In this document: in pieces, positions 55,598 through 64,000 of the stretch
How the letters are laid out: the number at the start of each line of letters is the position of its first letter
Numbering within the stretch: position 1 is the stretch's first letter
NCBI GenBank assembly: GCA_004554485.1
Contig: SFLS01000021.1
Location: 1 to 64,000 of the forward strand
Source: Oscillospiraceae bacterium
GTDB taxonomy: Bacteria; Bacillota; Clostridia; Oscillospirales; Ruminococcaceae
Direction of reading: 5' to 3'
DNA length: 64,000 nucleotides
Position numbers and translations under genes: made by a program
The notes under the pieces: generated by a model
What the model was told of the DNA's origin: nothing
The model's input: only the letters and a program-made list of their open reading frames with translations
Databases searched by the model: none

Positions 55598-57535
55598 TTA
55601 TACGTCAAGGTTGGTGACGTACTGGGCGTTCTGTTCGATAAATTCCCGTCTGGGCTGCACCTTGTCTCCCATCAGGATGGTAAAGGTCTCGTCGGCGCGC
55701 ATGGCGTCCTCCAGGTTTACCCGCAGCATCACGCGGCGGGCGGGGTCCATGGTGGTCTCCCACAGCTGGATGGGGTCCATTTCGCCCAGGCCCTTGTACC
55801 GCTGGATATCCACCTTGCCGGTGCCGTCGGGGTTCAGCTCGGCGGTGTAAGCGTCACGCTCGGCCTCGGTGTAGGCGTAGCGGAACTGCTTGCCGCGGCT
55901 GACCTTATACAGCGGCGGCTGGGCAATGTAGATATGCCCCAGCTCGATGAGCGGCCGCATATGCCGGAAGAAGAAGGTGAGCAGCAGGGTGCGGATATGG
56001 CTGCCGTCCACATCGGCATCGGCCATGATGATGATCTTGTTGTAGCGGATCTTGGAAGCGTCAAAGTCCTCCCCGATGCCGCAGCCCACCGCGGCGATGA
56101 CCGGCAGCAGCTTTTCGTTGCTGTATACCTTGTCCAGCCGGGCCTTTTCCACGTTCAGCATCTTGCCCCACAGCGAAAGGATGGCCTGGAAGCGGCGGTC
56201 ACGGCCGTCGCTGGCGCTGCCGCCTGCCGAATCGCCCTCCACGATGAACAGCTCGGTGCGGGTGTTATTGTGCTCGCTGCAGTCCTTCAGCTTGCTGGGC
56301 AGGCCCACGCCCTCCAGCGGGGTCTTGCGGCGGGTGGCCTCGCGGGCCTTGCGGGCGGCTTCCGCCGCGCGGGAGGCGGTAATTGCCTTTTCGATGATGG
56401 TGCGGGCTACCTGCGGGTTTTCCTCAAAGTAGGTGGTCAGCCGGTCGGTGACGATAGCGGAGACCACCCCGCGCATTTCGGTGTTGCCCAGCTTGCCCTT
56501 GGTCTGCCCCTCAAACTGCGGCTCCCGCAGCTTGACGCTGATGATGGCGGTCAGCCCCTCGCGGCAGTCCTCGCCGGAAAGGTTGCGGTCGCTGTCCTTC
56601 AGCAGGTTATTTTTGCGGGCGTAGGCGTTCAGCACACGGGTCAGCGCCTGCTTAAAGCCGTCCTCGTGGGTGCCGCCCTCGCCGGTATTGATGTTATTGG
56701 CAAAGGAAAGCAGCAGCTCGTTGTAGCTGTCGTTATACTGCATGGCGACCTCGGCTATATTGTCGCCGGAATCGCCCTTCATGTAGATGACGTCCTCGTG
56801 CAGGGCCTCCAGGCCGCGGCGCTGGTGGATAAACTCCACAAAGGAGCGGATGCCGCCCTCGTAGCACATCGAATCGCTGGGACCGTCGGGGGTGCGGCGG
56901 TCGGTGATGGTCATGCGTACCCCGGCGTTCAGGAAGGCCTGCTCCCGCAGACGGGTGTGCAGCGTTTCGTAGTCGTACACCAGCTCCTCAAAAATCTCGG
57001 GGTCGGGCTTGAAGGTCACGCGGGTGCCGGTCTCATCGGTATCCCCGATGATCTGCAGCTCTTCCTGGGCCACACCGCGGGCAAATTTCTGCCGGTAGAT
57101 ATGCCGGCCGTTTTTGACCTCCACCACCAGCCATTCCGAAAGGGCATTGACCACCGAAGCGCCCACGCCGTGCAGACCGCCGGAGACCTTGTAGCCCTCG
57201 CCGCCGAACTTGCCGCCGGCGTGCAGGATGGTATACACCACCGTCACCGCGGGGATACCCATTTTGGGATGGATGCCCACGGGGATACCGCGGCCGTTAT
57301 CGGTCACACGGATGACGTCCCCCTCCAGGATCTCGGTCTCGATATGGGTGCAGTAGCCGGCCAGCGCCTCGTCGATGGCGTTATCCACGATCTCGTACAC
57401 CAGGTGGTGCAGACCGCGCGGCCCGGTGGAGCCGATATACATGCCCGGGCGCTTGCGGACGGCTTCCAGCCCCTCCAGCACCTGGATCTGTGTTTCGTCG
57501 TAGTGACTTTCCTTCCTCTGTTCGATGTTGCTCAT
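55598..57535 (-). CDS. gyrB: DNA gyrase subunit B
   Basis: ATPase subunit of gyrase. The 645-residue protein has the GHKL ATP site ([34 protein letters not shown]), transducer domain and the TOPRIM domain with EGDSAGGSA and DADVDGSHI metal-binding acids, followed by the C-terminal [14 protein letters not shown] at 57535 has AGGAG upstream; an earlier ATG lacks a site. Clusters with remB, recF and gyrA. Confidence 0.97.
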   Translation of the reverse strand: MSNIEQRKESHYDETQIQVLEGLEAVRKRPGMYIGSTGPRGLHHLVYEIVDNAIDEALAGYCTHIETEILEGDVIRVTDNGRGIPVGIHPKMGIPAVTVVYTILHAGGKFGGEGYKVSGGLHGVGASVVNALSEWLVVEVKNGRHIYRQKFARGVAQEELQIIGDTDETGTRVTFKPDPEIFEELVYDYETLHTRLREQAFLNAGVRMTITDRRTPDGPSDSMCYEGGIRSFVEFIHQRRGLEALHEDVIYMKGDSGDNIAEVAMQYNDSYNELLLSFANNINTGEGGTHEDGFKQALTRVLNAYARKNNLLKDSDRNLSGEDCREGLTAIISVKLREPQFEGQTKGKLGNTEMRGVVSAIVTDRLTTYFEENPQVARTIIEKAITASRAAEAARKAREATRRKTPLEGVGLPSKLKDCSEHNNTRTELFIVEGDSAGGSASDGRDRRFQAILSLWGKMLNVEKARLDKVYSNEKLLPVIAAVGCGIGEDFDASKIRYNKIIIMADADVDGSHIRTLLLTFFFRHMRPLIELGHIYIAQPPLYKVSRGKQFRYAYTEAERDAYTAELNPDGTGKVDIQRYKGLGEMDPIQLWETTMDPARRVMLRVNLEDAMRADETFTILMGDKVQPRREFIEQNAQYVTNLDV

Positions 57536-57581
57536 GGTTTCTCCTATTCTCAAAATGACTTTCGGAACTTTTTTATTTGGT

Positions 57582-57842
57582 TTATTTTCCGCTGCGCTTC
57601 CTTAGCGTACCGGTGGAAAGCTGACACAGATACACCCTGTTTTCCGCGGTTTTTTTGCCGGGCGGGGTAGTCACTACAAAGGCCTTTGGCAGGTCATCGG
57701 TCACGCTGATGACCCGACCGGCCTTTTCTGCCTCATTTAGCATTTTGCGGGTGTGGCGGCTTACCGTGGTGTTATCCAAATCAAAGATACCGATGATGTC
57801 CCGTTCCCTTACCACCGTTTCCTGTCCCAGGTGCAGATACAT
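57582..57842 (-). CDS. remB: extracellular matrix regulator RemB (YaaB, DUF370)
   Basis: An 86-residue DUF370 protein ([23 protein letters not shown] and a C-terminal [15 protein letters not shown]). In B. subtilis the paralogues RemA and RemB affect biofilm matrix genes; yaaB sits between recF and gyrB just as here. AAAGGAG precedes the ATG, three bases after recF ends. Confidence 0.9.
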   Translation of the reverse strand: MYLHLGQETVVRERDIIGIFDLDNTTVSRHTRKMLNEAEKAGRVISVTDDLPKAFVVTTPPGKKTAENRVYLCQLSTGTLRKRSGK

Positions 57843-57845
57843 TTT

Positions 57846-58997
57846 TCACGGCTCCTTTCTTCCGGCGCGTTCTCCGGGGCGGTACAGCCGCCCCTCCTTC
57901 ATGCGGAAGGCCGCGCCGCCGCAAAGCTGCCGCGCCGCCCCCCGGTCGCAGCAGGTGATGAACACCTGCCCCGGGTGCTCTCCCCGCAGGAAGTATTCCC
58001 GCCGGGTGCGGTCCAGCTCGCTCAGCACATCGTCCAGCAGGATAATGGGGGCTTCGCCCAGCGTCTCCTCCATCACCCGGCACTGGGCCAGCTTCAGCGC
58101 CAGCGCGCAGCTGCGCTGCTGCCCCTGGCTGCCAAAGCTCCGGGCCGAAACCCCCGCCAGCGTCACCTCAAAATTATCCCGGTGGGGGCCCAGCGTGGTG
58201 CAGTAGTTTTTATAGTCCTCGCCGCGGGCCGCCGCCAGCGCCGCCCGGATATGGGCTTCGCCCTCGGCAGGGGGGATCTCCGCCCAGTCGGCGCCCTGCG
58301 GGGCCGGAATGCTGGGCTGGTAGCTCAGCCGGAAGGGCTGGTCCTCTCTGCGGCAGATGCTTTGGTAGATCTCCGCCGCCGGGGGCGCCAGCCGCCGCAG
58401 AAAGCGCGCCCGCGCGTGGCACACCGAGTAGGCGGCGCGGGCCAGGCTCCGGTCCCAGGTCTCCAGCAGCGGCTCCATCGCGGCGGCGCTGCCGCTTTTC
58501 AGCATATCGGCAATCAGCGTATTGCGCTGCAGCAGGATGCGGCCCATGGCCGCCAGCGTCGCCAGATAGCGGGGCATCACCTGGCTGATGGCCCCGTCCA
58601 GAAAGGCCCGCCGCTCCGCCGGCCCCTGCTGGATCAGCGCCAGCTCGCCGGGGGAAAACACCACCGCCAGAAATTCGCCGGTCAGCTCGCCGGGGGTACA
58701 TTCCACCCCGGAAAGCCAGGCCTGCTTTTTGCCGCCCAGCGCCAGCGCCGCGGATTTCTGCCGGCCCTGACAGATAAAATCCGCTTCAATGCGGGCGGTT
58801 TCCTCGCCAAAGCGCACAAAGTCGCTCTCCCTCGCCGCGCGGAAGCTCTTCTGCCCGGTCAGCAGGTAAACAGCCTCCATCAGGTTGGTTTTGCCCTGCG
58901 CGTTTTCGCCGTAAATGACGTTGACGCCGGGAGCGGGGGAGAGGTTCACCGACCGCAGGTTGCGGAAATTTCTGATTGTCAGCCCGGTCAGTCTCAC
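57846..58997 (-). CDS. recF: DNA replication and repair protein RecF
   Basis: SMC-like ATPase that loads RecA at gaps with RecO and RecR. The 383-residue protein has Walker [10 protein letters not shown] (near 31-39), the signature [11 protein letters not shown] and Walker [14 protein letters not shown] near 318. It starts with GTG (58995-58997), overlapping the stop of yaaA by four bases. Confidence 0.95.
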   Translation of the reverse strand: MRLTGLTIRNFRNLRSVNLSPAPGVNVIYGENAQGKTNLMEAVYLLTGQKSFRAARESDFVRFGEETARIEADFICQGRQKSAALALGGKKQAWLSGVECTPGELTGEFLAVVFSPGELALIQQGPAERRAFLDGAISQVMPRYLATLAAMGRILLQRNTLIADMLKSGSAAAMEPLLETWDRSLARAAYSVCHARARFLRRLAPPAAEIYQSICRREDQPFRLSYQPSIPAPQGADWAEIPPAEGEAHIRAALAAARGEDYKNYCTTLGPHRDNFEVTLAGVSARSFGSQGQQRSCALALKLAQCRVMEETLGEAPIILLDDVLSELDRTRREYFLRGEHPGQVFITCCDRGAARQLCGGAAFRMKEGRLYRPGERAGRKEP

Positions 58998-59206
58998 GGC
59001 GCGGTTACCCGCCAGCTTCGGCCGTCCAGCGTCACGGTGTCGCCGGGAAACAGCTTTTTGCCCCGCTGGGTGCAGTCTTCGCCGTTTACCTGCACGCTGC
59101 CTTCGGCAATGGCGAGCTTCGCTTCGCCGCCGGTGCCGCAGGCCCCGCAGAATTTCAGAAAGCTATCCAGCTTGATAAATTCAGTTTGGATTGTAATCGT
59201 TTCCAT
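58994..59206 (-). CDS. yaaA: S4-domain protein YaaA
   Basis: A 70-residue S4-like RNA-binding protein found between dnaN and recF in Firmicutes. It has the typical helix-loop ([21 protein letters not shown]) and strand ([23 protein letters not shown]). In B. subtilis the homologue YaaA is thought to act in 50S assembly. The ATG at 59206 is chosen to match family length; ribosome site is weak. Translationally coupled to recF. Confidence 0.88.
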   Translation of the reverse strand: METITIQTEFIKLDSFLKFCGACGTGGEAKLAIAEGSVQVNGEDCTQRGKKLFPGDTVTLDGRSWRVTAP

Positions 59207-59356
59207 AGTCACGCTCACTCTATCAGATTGATCGGATCGGCCCAAGCCGTGGGCAGCCGGCCGCCGCCCGACAGCTGCAGCCCATCGCCGAAAATCATCG
59301 CGAATCCGCAGCTTATCCTTCCCAAAGAGCCTCCCCGGCGTCTTTGCAAAGGGCGC

Positions 59357-60460
59357 TTACTCCGCCCGCAGCCGCATGGGCAGCACCAGGAACAGGAAGT
59401 GCTCGCCCTCCAGCGGCAGCACCTTCATGGGGCTCAGGGGCCCGCACAGCTCCAGCCGCACCATATCGGTATCCACATTTTTCAGGGCGTCCAGCAAAAA
59501 GCGGTTGTTAAAGCCCATCTCCAGCAGCTTGCCGGTGGTGGAGCAGCAGCATTCGTCATAGGCTTTGCCGATGCTGGTGGAGCAGCTCATCCGGATGACC
59601 GATTCGCCGAAATCCACCCGCAGCGGGCTGCGCAGCCGGTCGCTGATCAGCAGGCTGGTGCGCTCTATGGAATTGATAAGGGCGCGGGTATTCACCACCA
59701 CGCCGGTGCTGCTCTCGTGCGGGATCGCCGCGCGGTAGTCCAAAAATTCTCCCTCCAGCAGGCGGCTGACCAGGGTGCAGCTGCCCATATCGAACAGGAT
59801 ATGCTTGCGGCTGACCTCCACGGCCACATTGCCCTCCTCGGTCATCAGCTTCAGCAGCTCGGCCAGCGTCTTGCCGGGCACGATAAAGCGCATATCCTGG
59901 TAATGCTCCGCCTTTTCGCGGCGCAGCGCCAGCCGGAAGCCATCCACCGCCACCACGGTCAGCTCGCCGCCCTCCAGCTCAAACAGGCAGCCGGTCTGCA
60001 CCGGTTTGGTATCGTTGGTAGCAATGGCGTAGCGGGTCATATCCACCATCGAAGAAAGGGTGGCCATCGGCATGGTAAAGCCGGCAGCCTCGCCCACCGC
60101 AGGCAGCTCCGGGAATTCCTCGGCGGTCATGCCCAGAATAGTAAATTGCGACACGCCGCCGGTGATCTGCACCAGGCAGCGGTCGTCCGCTTCCACCGTC
60201 ACCTCGTCGCTCTCGATCCGCCGCACGATATCGGAAAACACCTTGGCGGGGATAATGATCTCGCCCGGCTCCTCCACCCGCGCCTCCATACTGGCGGTGA
60301 TGCCCATTTCCAGGTTATAGCTCACCAGCGCGATCTCCCGCACCGCGGCCCGCACCAGGATCCCTTCCAGGGCCAGCAGGGTACTTTTGGGGCTTACCGC
60401 CAGCATCGCGGCGTTGATGCTCTGGCTAAGCAGCTGTGTATTGCAGGTAAATTTCATCAT
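59357..60460 (-). CDS. dnaN: DNA polymerase III beta sliding clamp
   Basis: Processivity clamp. The 367-residue protein has three repeats of the clamp fold and the typical C-terminal MPMRL-type end (LVLPMRLRAE). The ATG at 60460 (MMKFTCNT) has AAAGGA eight bases before it; the longer frame to 60553 would enter the origin. The 150-bp gap to yaaA has no feature. Upstream lies the origin unwinding region. Confidence 0.96.
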   Translation of the reverse strand: MMKFTCNTQLLSQSINAAMLAVSPKSTLLALEGILVRAAVREIALVSYNLEMGITASMEARVEEPGEIIIPAKVFSDIVRRIESDEVTVEADDRCLVQITGGVSQFTILGMTAEEFPELPAVGEAAGFTMPMATLSSMVDMTRYAIATNDTKPVQTGCLFELEGGELTVVAVDGFRLALRREKAEHYQDMRFIVPGKTLAELLKLMTEEGNVAVEVSRKHILFDMGSCTLVSRLLEGEFLDYRAAIPHESSTGVVVNTRALINSIERTSLLISDRLRSPLRVDFGESVIRMSCSTSIGKAYDECCCSTTGKLLEMGFNNRFLLDALKNVDTDMVRLELCGPLSPMKVLPLEGEHFLFLVLPMRLRAE

Positions 60461-60551
60461 GTTGGCAGTCCTTTCCGTATCCGGCGGCGTTTTCCCCATC
60501 CGGTCCGGCCGTATCGGGCGCAGCCGGAGAAAAAAATCGCCTTTTTCCGTC

Positions 60552-60745
60552 AATAATAATTATATAAATCAGAAGTAACAGTAGGAGCGGTGGAGATGTG
60601 GAAACCGTGCCGCCGTCCGCTTGATGCTGCGGGCTCGTCCCGTTTTTTCCGGCGGGGAAACCCTCTGCAAAATATGTGGAAGCTGTGGAAACCTTTTTGT
60701 CCTTCCACACCGCTGTGCAAAACGGGGTGTGGAAAGTGGAAAGGC
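60552..60745. other. oriC: oriC: AT-rich unwinding element, DnaA-trio run and DnaA-box cluster
   Basis: Read from dnaA toward dnaN on the minus strand: DnaA-box-like nonamers at 60736-60744, 60728-60736, 60701-60709 (opposite direction), 60684-60692, 60675-60683 and 60597-60605 (core TTTCCACA or TTCCACA), then a GC-rich spacer (60585-60595), then five triplets on the plus strand CAG-AAG-TAA-CAG-TAG (60570-60584; 3'-GAT-GAC-AAT-GAA-GAC), then an AT-rich tract (60552-60569). This is the order described for the B. subtilis basal unwinding system. All of it lies between dnaA and dnaN. Confidence 0.75.
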
Positions 60746-60756
60746 GGTGAAGAAGC

Positions 60757-62073
60757 TCAGGCGTTCAGGTTGCGGATATTTTTGATGATATCCTCGATCA
60801 TTTCCTTTTTGCGGGGGTCGCTCTGCAGCGTTTTGGCGGTCTGCTGCAGGGCGTACACCACGGTGGAATGATCCCGTCCGCCGAACTCCCGCCCGATATC
60901 CAGCTGGGTCATGCCGGTGATCTCCCGCACCACATACATGGCGGTCTGGCGCGCGGCGGAAATCTGGTTGCTGCGGCGCTGCCCACGGATCTCATCGGCG
61001 GTGACGCCGTAGGTGCGGGCCACCTCGTCGATGATGCGGTCGACGGTGACGGGCAGGGGGGTCTGCTCGGTCATGATATCCTGGATGGCGTTTTCGGCCA
61101 GCATCATGGTGATGGGCGCGCCGTTCAGCCGGTTGTGGGCGTCCAGGCGCTTCACCACGCCCTCCAGCTGCCGGATGTTATCCTTCAGCTTGCCGGCGAT
61201 AAAGGCGGCCACGTCCTCCGGCAGCGCTAGCCCCAGGCTGTCCGCCTTGCGGCTGATGATGGCCATACGGGTCTCAAAATCGGGCGGCTGGATATCCACC
61301 AGCAGTCCCCACTCAAAGCGGGTGCGCAGCCGGTCCTCCAGCGTTTTGATCTCCTTGGGCGGCCGGTCGCTGGTCAGGATGATCTGCTTGCCGCATTCGT
61401 ACAGCGAATTAAAGGTATGGAAGAACTCCTCCTGGGTGCTCTCCTTGCCGGCGATAAACTGGATATCGTCGACCGCCAGCAGGTCGGCCTGGCGGTACTT
61501 TTCCTTAAATTCGGCGGTGGTACCGTTGCGGATGGCCAGGATCAGCTCGTTGGCGAATTCCTCGCCCTTGACGTACAGCAGCCGGTATTCGGGGTGGGTC
61601 TGCCGGATCCTGCCGCAGATGGCGTAGATCAGGTGGGTCTTGCCCAGTCCGCTGCCGCCGTGCAGAAACAGCGGGTTGTAGCTTTTGGCAGGGTTGTTGG
61701 CCACCGCCCAGGCGGCGGCGTGCGCCAGGCTGTTGCCGGAACCGACCACGAAGGTCTCGAAGGAATACTCCTTCTCCGGCTGGAACTCCGGCTGGGCGGG
61801 GGCAGGGGCGGCCGCGGCGGGCGGCGCCTCGCGGGAGAAGATCTCCACCTGCACGGGGAAGCCCATGATCTCCTCAAAACAGCGGGAAAGCAGCGCGTTG
61901 TATTTTTCGTTGACGATATCGCGGCGGAACTGCGAGCTGCACAGCAGCCGGGCGGCGGTGCCGTCCAGCGAAACCATCTCCAGCTCGCCGATCCACAGGT
62001 CGTAGGCGACCTCGGACATCTCCTCGCGGCAAAGCTGCTTTACCCGGTCAAACACATCGGAAAAAGAATCCAT
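60757..62073 (-). CDS. dnaA: chromosomal replication initiator DnaA
   Basis: Origin-binding AAA+ initiator of about 438 residues. Domain I covers about 1-75, a Pro/Ala linker is short (about 82-94), domain III has Walker A GGSGLGKTHL and Walker B LLAVDDIQFIAGK, and domain IV has the helix-turn-helix with GRDHSTVVYALQQ. I favour the ATG at 62073 (MDSFSDVF, GAGG six bases upstream); the ATG at 62085 would have its GGGGGG site inside a CCCCC-TGC-GGGGG hairpin. First gene of the dnaA to gyrA series. Confidence 0.95.
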   Translation of the reverse strand: MDSFSDVFDRVKQLCREEMSEVAYDLWIGELEMVSLDGTAARLLCSSQFRRDIVNEKYNALLSRCFEEIMGFPVQVEIFSREAPPAAAAPAPAQPEFQPEKEYSFETFVVGSGNSLAHAAAWAVANNPAKSYNPLFLHGGSGLGKTHLIYAICGRIRQTHPEYRLLYVKGEEFANELILAIRNGTTAEFKEKYRQADLLAVDDIQFIAGKESTQEEFFHTFNSLYECGKQIILTSDRPPKEIKTLEDRLRTRFEWGLLVDIQPPDFETRMAIISRKADSLGLALPEDVAAFIAGKLKDNIRQLEGVVKRLDAHNRLNGAPITMMLAENAIQDIMTEQTPLPVTVDRIIDEVARTYGVTADEIRGQRRSNQISAARQTAMYVVREITGMTQLDIGREFGGRDHSTVVYALQQTAKTLQSDPRKKEMIEDIIKNIRNLNA

Positions 62074-62119
62074 ACTGAACCTCATTTCATAATACCCCCC
62101 GCAGGGGGCAGATACCTAT

Positions 62120-62147
62120 TTAATATAGTAGCATATTCGGGTGTCAA
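62120..62147 (-). promoter_or_regulatory. promoter of dnaA
   Basis: Minus-strand TTGACA (62142-62147), 16-bp spacer, TATTAA (62120-62125). A DnaA-box-like TTTTCCACG lies at about 62182-62190 upstream. Confidence 0.5.
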
Positions 62148-62190
62148 ATACAATAATAACACGCCCAAAACGCCCCGATTTTTTCCACGA

Positions 62191-62495
62191 AAAAACCGGC
62201 AAATGTGTAAAATATTCCGCCCTGCGGCGGCGCGCGCTCCGGCCGGTACGGCATTGTCATTCACCCCCCTCACCAATACGCGCAAAACCGCCCTTTTTTG
62301 CAGCGGCGCGGACCATATCACACTTTTTTTTACAAAAAATTTACCGTTTTGGGCAAAACCGGGAAAAATCCGGGTGCAAAACACCGCCGGAGCCGGTCGG
62401 CTTGGTTTCCGGGGACTACATTTCGTACCTCCTTCACCCTTTGGCACAAATTATGGCGCCGCCGCGGGAAATCCCTGTCAAACAGCGCTTTTTTC
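62191..62495. other. rpmH-dnaA intergenic, upstream part
   Basis: No gene is supported. AT-rich tracts (around 62322-62345) alternate with GC-rich stretches. One TGTGTAAAA (about 62204-62212) resembles a DnaA box but there is no cluster, so I place the active unwinding site on the other side of dnaA. Confidence 0.5.
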
Positions 62496-62525
62496 TTGAC
62501 ATCGGGACAAGGATTAGGGTATAAT
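62496..62525 (+). promoter_or_regulatory. promoter of rpmH
   Basis: Consensus TTGACA (62496-62501), 18-bp spacer, consensus TATAAT (62520-62525), giving a leader of about 110 nt. Confidence 0.8.
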
Positions 62526-62537
62526 TCAAAATTGCAG

Positions 62538-62577
62538 GGTTATCTCTCCCAATAGCGCGTTGGGAGGGCGTATAACC
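62538..62577 (+). promoter_or_regulatory. structured leader of rpmH
   Basis: GGTTAT (62538-62543) pairs with ATAACC (62572-62577) and the enclosed CTCCCAA (62546-62552) with TTGGGAG (62560-62566), forming one long hairpin at the very 5' end of the transcript. Confidence 0.5.
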
Positions 62578-62642
62578 GACCACATACACGGCAGGCTCCC
62601 GCGCCGGGGCCGCCGCCGCGACCCGGAAGGAGGGGAACGAAA

Positions 62643-62777
62643 ATGCTCAGAACCTATCAGCCCAAAAAGAGACAGAGAAGCAAAGTCCATGGGTTCAGAA
62701 AAAGAATGGCCACCGCGAACGGCCGCAAGGTCCTGGCCCGCAGACGTGCCAAGGGCAGAGCCAGACTGACCCACTAA
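62643..62777 (+). CDS. rpmH: 50S ribosomal protein L34
   Basis: The 44-residue basic ribosomal protein, with the typical [12 protein letters not shown] start and the [21 protein letters not shown] second half ([19 protein letters not shown]). GAAGGAGG precedes the ATG. First gene of rpmH-rnpA-yidD-yidC, divergent from dnaA, as in nearly all bacteria. Too short for the usual long-frame search but unmistakable. Confidence 0.97.
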   Translation: MLRTYQPKKRQRSKVHGFRKRMATANGRKVLARRRAKGRARLTH

Positions 62778-62782
62778 CAGAG

Positions 62783-62820
62783 GAATGCCCACAGCGCCGG
62801 TTGCCGTGGGCATTGTTTTT
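62783..62820 (+). terminator. terminator/attenuator between rpmH and rnpA
   Basis: AATGCCCAC (62784-62792) pairs with GTGGGCATT (62806-62814), followed by GTTTTT. It probably lowers read-through from the abundant L34 message into rnpA. Confidence 0.8.
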
Positions 62821-62952
62821 CATGCAGTCGAAAAAAACAGCAAAGGGATACTACGCGTCGGCTGACAGCGTGACGGGACGCCACTCCTTCTTCTTCTCAG
62901 TCCAGCACGCCGTCCTGCAAACCGGCGCCCCCGCGGCGCAGGGAGGAGCCCT

Positions 62953-63312
62953 ATGAAAACCACCGTCATCATCAAAAAGAACCGGGACTTTACGCGGATG
63001 TACCGCCGCGCAAAGCAGCAGACCGGGCCGTTTCTGGTCACCTACTGCGCCAAAAACCGCCTGGGCTGCAACCGCATCGGCATCACCGCCAGCAAAAAGG
63101 TGGGGGATGCCGTCCGCCGCAACCGGGCCAAGCGGGTCATCCGCGCGGCCTACACCCAGCTGGAACCCATTCTGCCGCAGGGCTACGATTTTATCTTTGT
63201 GGCCCGCAGCCGCACCGCCCGCTGCAAGATGCAGCCGGTGCGGGAAGCCATGCGGCAGCAGATCGCGGCGCTGACCGGCGCGCCCTCTTTACAGGGGGAG
63301 GTCCCGCTGTGA
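62953..63312 (+). CDS. rnpA: ribonuclease P protein component
   Basis: Basic protein subunit that assists RNase P RNA in trimming tRNA 5' ends. The 119-residue sequence has the RNR-like motif KKVGDAVRRNRAKRVIR (near 49-65), the family signature. GGGAGGAGC precedes the ATG. It overlaps the yidD GTG by four bases. Confidence 0.95.
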   Translation: MKTTVIIKKNRDFTRMYRRAKQQTGPFLVTYCAKNRLGCNRIGITASKKVGDAVRRNRAKRVIRAAYTQLEPILPQGYDFIFVARSRTARCKMQPVREAMRQQIAALTGAPSLQGEVPL

Positions 63313-63668
63313 AACGGCTGTGGCAATTCATCCGAAAAGCGTGCAGCGAGCTGCTGGTGCTGCCCATCCGGCTGTACCAGAAGTGCATCTCCCCTCTCAT
63401 TCCTCCCCGATGCCGATTTTCCCCCACCTGCTCCTGCTACGCGGTCCAGGCGCTTCGCCGCTTTGGTCCCATCCGGGGGAGCCTGCTCACCGTCTGCCGT
63501 GTGGCGCGGTGTCAGCCCTTCTGCCGCCCGGGGTACGATCCCGTCCCCCTCACCTTTACGCTCAGGCCCTTTGCGGGCGCCGACCAGGAAAAGCGGCAGT
63601 CATCCCAGCGCCACGATAGCGTGGCCGAAACCCCCCATGAAAATGGAAACGGAGGACCCTCAACATGA
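63309..63668 (+). CDS. yidD: membrane protein insertion efficiency factor YidD
   Basis: Small protein that aids YidC-dependent membrane insertion. Residues 15-80 contain the family core (IRLYQKCISPLIPPRCRFSPTCSCYAVQALRRFG, CQPFCRPGYDPVP). The C-terminal 40 residues are polar and longer than usual. GTG start (63309) overlaps the rnpA stop, and its own stop overlaps the yidC start (ATGA), so all three are translationally coupled. Confidence 0.93.
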   Translation: MKRLWQFIRKACSELLVLPIRLYQKCISPLIPPRCRFSPTCSCYAVQALRRFGPIRGSLLTVCRVARCQPFCRPGYDPVPLTFTLRPFAGADQEKRQSSQRHDSVAETPHENGNGGPST

Positions 63669-64000
63669 ATTTTATTATGACAGTATGCGGCTACCCCTTC
63701 GGGTGGCTGATGTATGGCCTGTATCACCTGGTCAGCAATTACGGCGTCGCGCTGGTGCTGTTCACGCTGGTGGTTAAGGTGCTGCTGTTCCCGCTGGGCC
63801 TCAAGCAGCAGAAATCCACCATCAAAATGCAGATGATCCAGCCCAAGGTGCAGGAGATCCAGGCCAAGTACAAAAATAACCAGGCCAAAATGAACGAGGA
63901 GCTGCAGGCTCTTTATTCCAAGGAAAACTACAACCCCATGAGCGGCTGCGGCCCCACCCTCATCCAGTTCCCGGTCATCTTCGGTCTGTTGGACGTGGTG
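63665..64000 (+). CDS. yidC: membrane protein insertase YidC (cut at window end)
   Basis: Start of a YidC/Oxa1-type insertase. The visible 112 residues contain the first conserved membrane helix (YGVALVLFTLVVKVLLFPLGLKQQKS), the cytoplasmic hairpin (QPKVQEIQAKYKNN...LYSKENYNPMSGCGP) and the second helix opening (LIQFPVIFGLLDVV). No lipoprotein signal is seen, unlike B. subtilis SpoIIIJ; the N-terminal helix is uncleaved. The gene continues beyond the window. Confidence 0.95.
   Translation, partial: MNFIMTVCGYPFGWLMYGLYHLVSNYGVALVLFTLVVKVLLFPLGLKQQKSTIKMQMIQPKVQEIQAKYKNNQAKMNEELQALYSKENYNPMSGCGPTLIQFPVIFGLLDVV

Noticed and set aside
62822..62956. 44-codon frame ending in an ATGA overlap with rnpA
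   Set aside because: No ribosome site; it starts directly in the T-run of the rpmH terminator, and the peptide is not recognisable. The overlap alone is not enough.

Overview
The window reads as a chromosomal origin region from a GC-rich, anaerobic, spore-forming member of the Clostridia, most like the high-GC Oscillospiraceae/Ruminococcaceae. The reasons are Firmicutes gene order around dnaA (yidC-yidD-rnpA-rpmH // dnaA-dnaN-yaaA-recF-remB-gyrB-gyrA), sporulation genes (spoIIID, spoVAC-spoVAD-spoVAE, spoVM, a PdaA-type cortex deacetylase, a YabE-like 3D-domain protein, a DacF-like carboxypeptidase), a pyruvate:ferredoxin oxidoreductase, a type III glutamine synthetase and the darA-holB-ricT cluster. 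No taxon can be fixed from sequence reading alone.

Layout, left to right. 0.3-15 kb: M20 dipeptidase, MsmX/UgpC-type ATPase, MATE exporter, spoIIID, a two-subunit chromate transporter, pdaA, enolase, ydbC-typA, ricT-holB-darA and a DUF4358 protein. 15-32.5 kb: glutamine synthetase III, a degenerate M23 lipoprotein, PFOR, the mreB-mreC-mreD-mrdA cell-shape operon, mgsA behind a catalytically degenerate MinD-like protein, hisS and aspS. 32.7-45 kb: plsY-gpsA, an AT-rich NERD-domain gene that looks acquired, MFS and CorA transporters, tRNA-Glu and tRNA-Met, guaB, a divergent XRE repressor/small-protein pair with repeated operators, yabE, spoVAC-D-E and a membrane-anchored trigger-factor-like isomerase. 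45-53 kb: pgi, a P-loop protein of unknown function, a small lipoprotein, fluC, a broken vanZ, a 54-aa membrane peptide, spoVM, dacF and an orphan peptide-binding lipoprotein. 53-64 kb: the replication-initiation cluster on the minus strand, oriC with a B. subtilis-type unwinding module between dnaA and dnaN, then rpmH-rnpA-yidD-yidC (cut by the window end) on the plus strand.

The most unusual signal is outside the genes. At least a dozen intergenic GC-rich elements share one architecture: a 10-16 bp outer stem, usually GGCCCGCAGGGC paired with GCCCTGCGGGCC or a compensated variant, enclosing one to three perfect hairpins closed by three-base loops. Stem sequences differ between copies while pairing is kept, hairpin modules recur in different copies, and nearly all loops read TNC on the plus strand, so the minus strand, which should be the lagging-strand template on this arm, carries C(GNA)G hairpins. 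Two copies sit inside operons (mreD/mrdA and spoVAC/spoVAD). I do not recognise this family; a single-strand-mobilised palindromic element or a selected structured nucleic acid are the leading ideas.

Where I give promoters, they are sigma-A-like hexamer pairs read by eye; terminators are GC stems followed by T-runs on the relevant strand.
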